DNA of 64,000 nucleotides, taken from assembly GCF_964275005.1 (NCBI RefSeq), contig NC_092689.1:1991501-2055500 (forward strand), in the 5' to 3' direction. Position 1 is the stretch's first letter, and each line of letters starts with the position of its first letter. The notes beneath the pieces were generated by a model that worked only from the letters and a program-made list of their open reading frames with translations, did no database searches and had not been told where the DNA came from. Made by a program: the position numbers and the translations under genes. Below are positions 63,676-64,000 of this stretch, one piece after another. This DNA comes from Diadema setosum (taxonomy: Eukaryota > Echinodermata > Echinoidea > Diadematoida > Diadematidae).

Positions 63676-64000
63676 GTGAGTTAAAGGTCCAGTTTACCTT
63701 TGGGAGCAGTGATTTCAAAAATGTTCAAGATATCACATTTGATGCATATGTGTAGGTCTGTTGTATCATAAAACATCCTACCATATTAAATATTTGCAAT
63801 AAAACCTAAAATATAAGGAGATATCAGGGTTTTTCTCAGTAAACCGTAACTGTATACGGTTTAGTCTGGAAACATTTTTATTATAACTATTGTTCACATT
63901 TTGTGTATTTAACAACACTTAACATCGATTATACGGATTCAAATTTTGACAGTGGTTGTTTCTATCCCTAACTCACATTTAAGAACTATTTTAAAGCACT

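Overview
The window is animal nuclear DNA. Protein-coding stretches are short exons bounded by consensus GT/AG splice sites, AT-rich introns are crowded with transposable elements and microsatellites, and there is no operon structure. The recurring TAGGCCTA words, long G or C homopolymers beside inverted-repeat elements, the THAP/DDE and YqaJ transposon genes and a very large cadherin suggest a marine invertebrate deuterostome, most likely an echinoderm such as a sea urchin. That is an inference from style, not from a species match.

Host gene. One gene dominates the + strand from about 11.4 kb to beyond the right edge. I trace 27 coding exons (11413-63675) whose phases join without a break: a signal-peptide exon, then extracellular cadherin (EC) repeats 1-12 and the start of EC13, at least 1381 residues. 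Calcium-binding linkers (DxNDN type) are readable at almost every EC junction. No membrane segment or cytoplasmic tail has been reached. The first 11.4 kb has no convincing host coding exon; it probably holds promoter and 5' UTR exons plus a LINE fragment, a tRNA-derived SINE, a tandem duplication and clusters of an inverted motif.

Mobile DNA. Intron 4 (16628-30890, 14.3 kb) is the main accessory region. It contains two copies of a palindrome-rich nonautonomous transposon with AAT flanks. The second copy is split by a 10.5-kb two-gene DNA transposon (19785-30256) with 20-bp perfect terminal inverted repeats. Its + gene encodes a THAP zinc finger plus DDE transposase in four exons, with one apparent frameshift in the THAP part. 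Its - gene encodes an intact four-exon SAP-SWIM-YqaJ nuclease of 572 residues. The two genes converge. The pairing matches what I recall of the eukaryotic ISL2EU superfamily. The element has itself been invaded by a 0.6-kb giant palindrome, a Ty3/Gypsy pol fragment, a SINE tail and a pogo/Tigger-like MITE.

Other introns carry three families of TTAA-flanked elements (12.2, 31.2, 34.0, 50.2 and 53.9 kb), a TA-flanked element built of GGTGTTA words, 5'-truncated LINEs, tRNA-derived SINEs, and tandem arrays at 46.7-49.5 kb. Related copies in this one window act as empty-site controls for one another, so several insertions can be dated relative to each other from the sequence alone.
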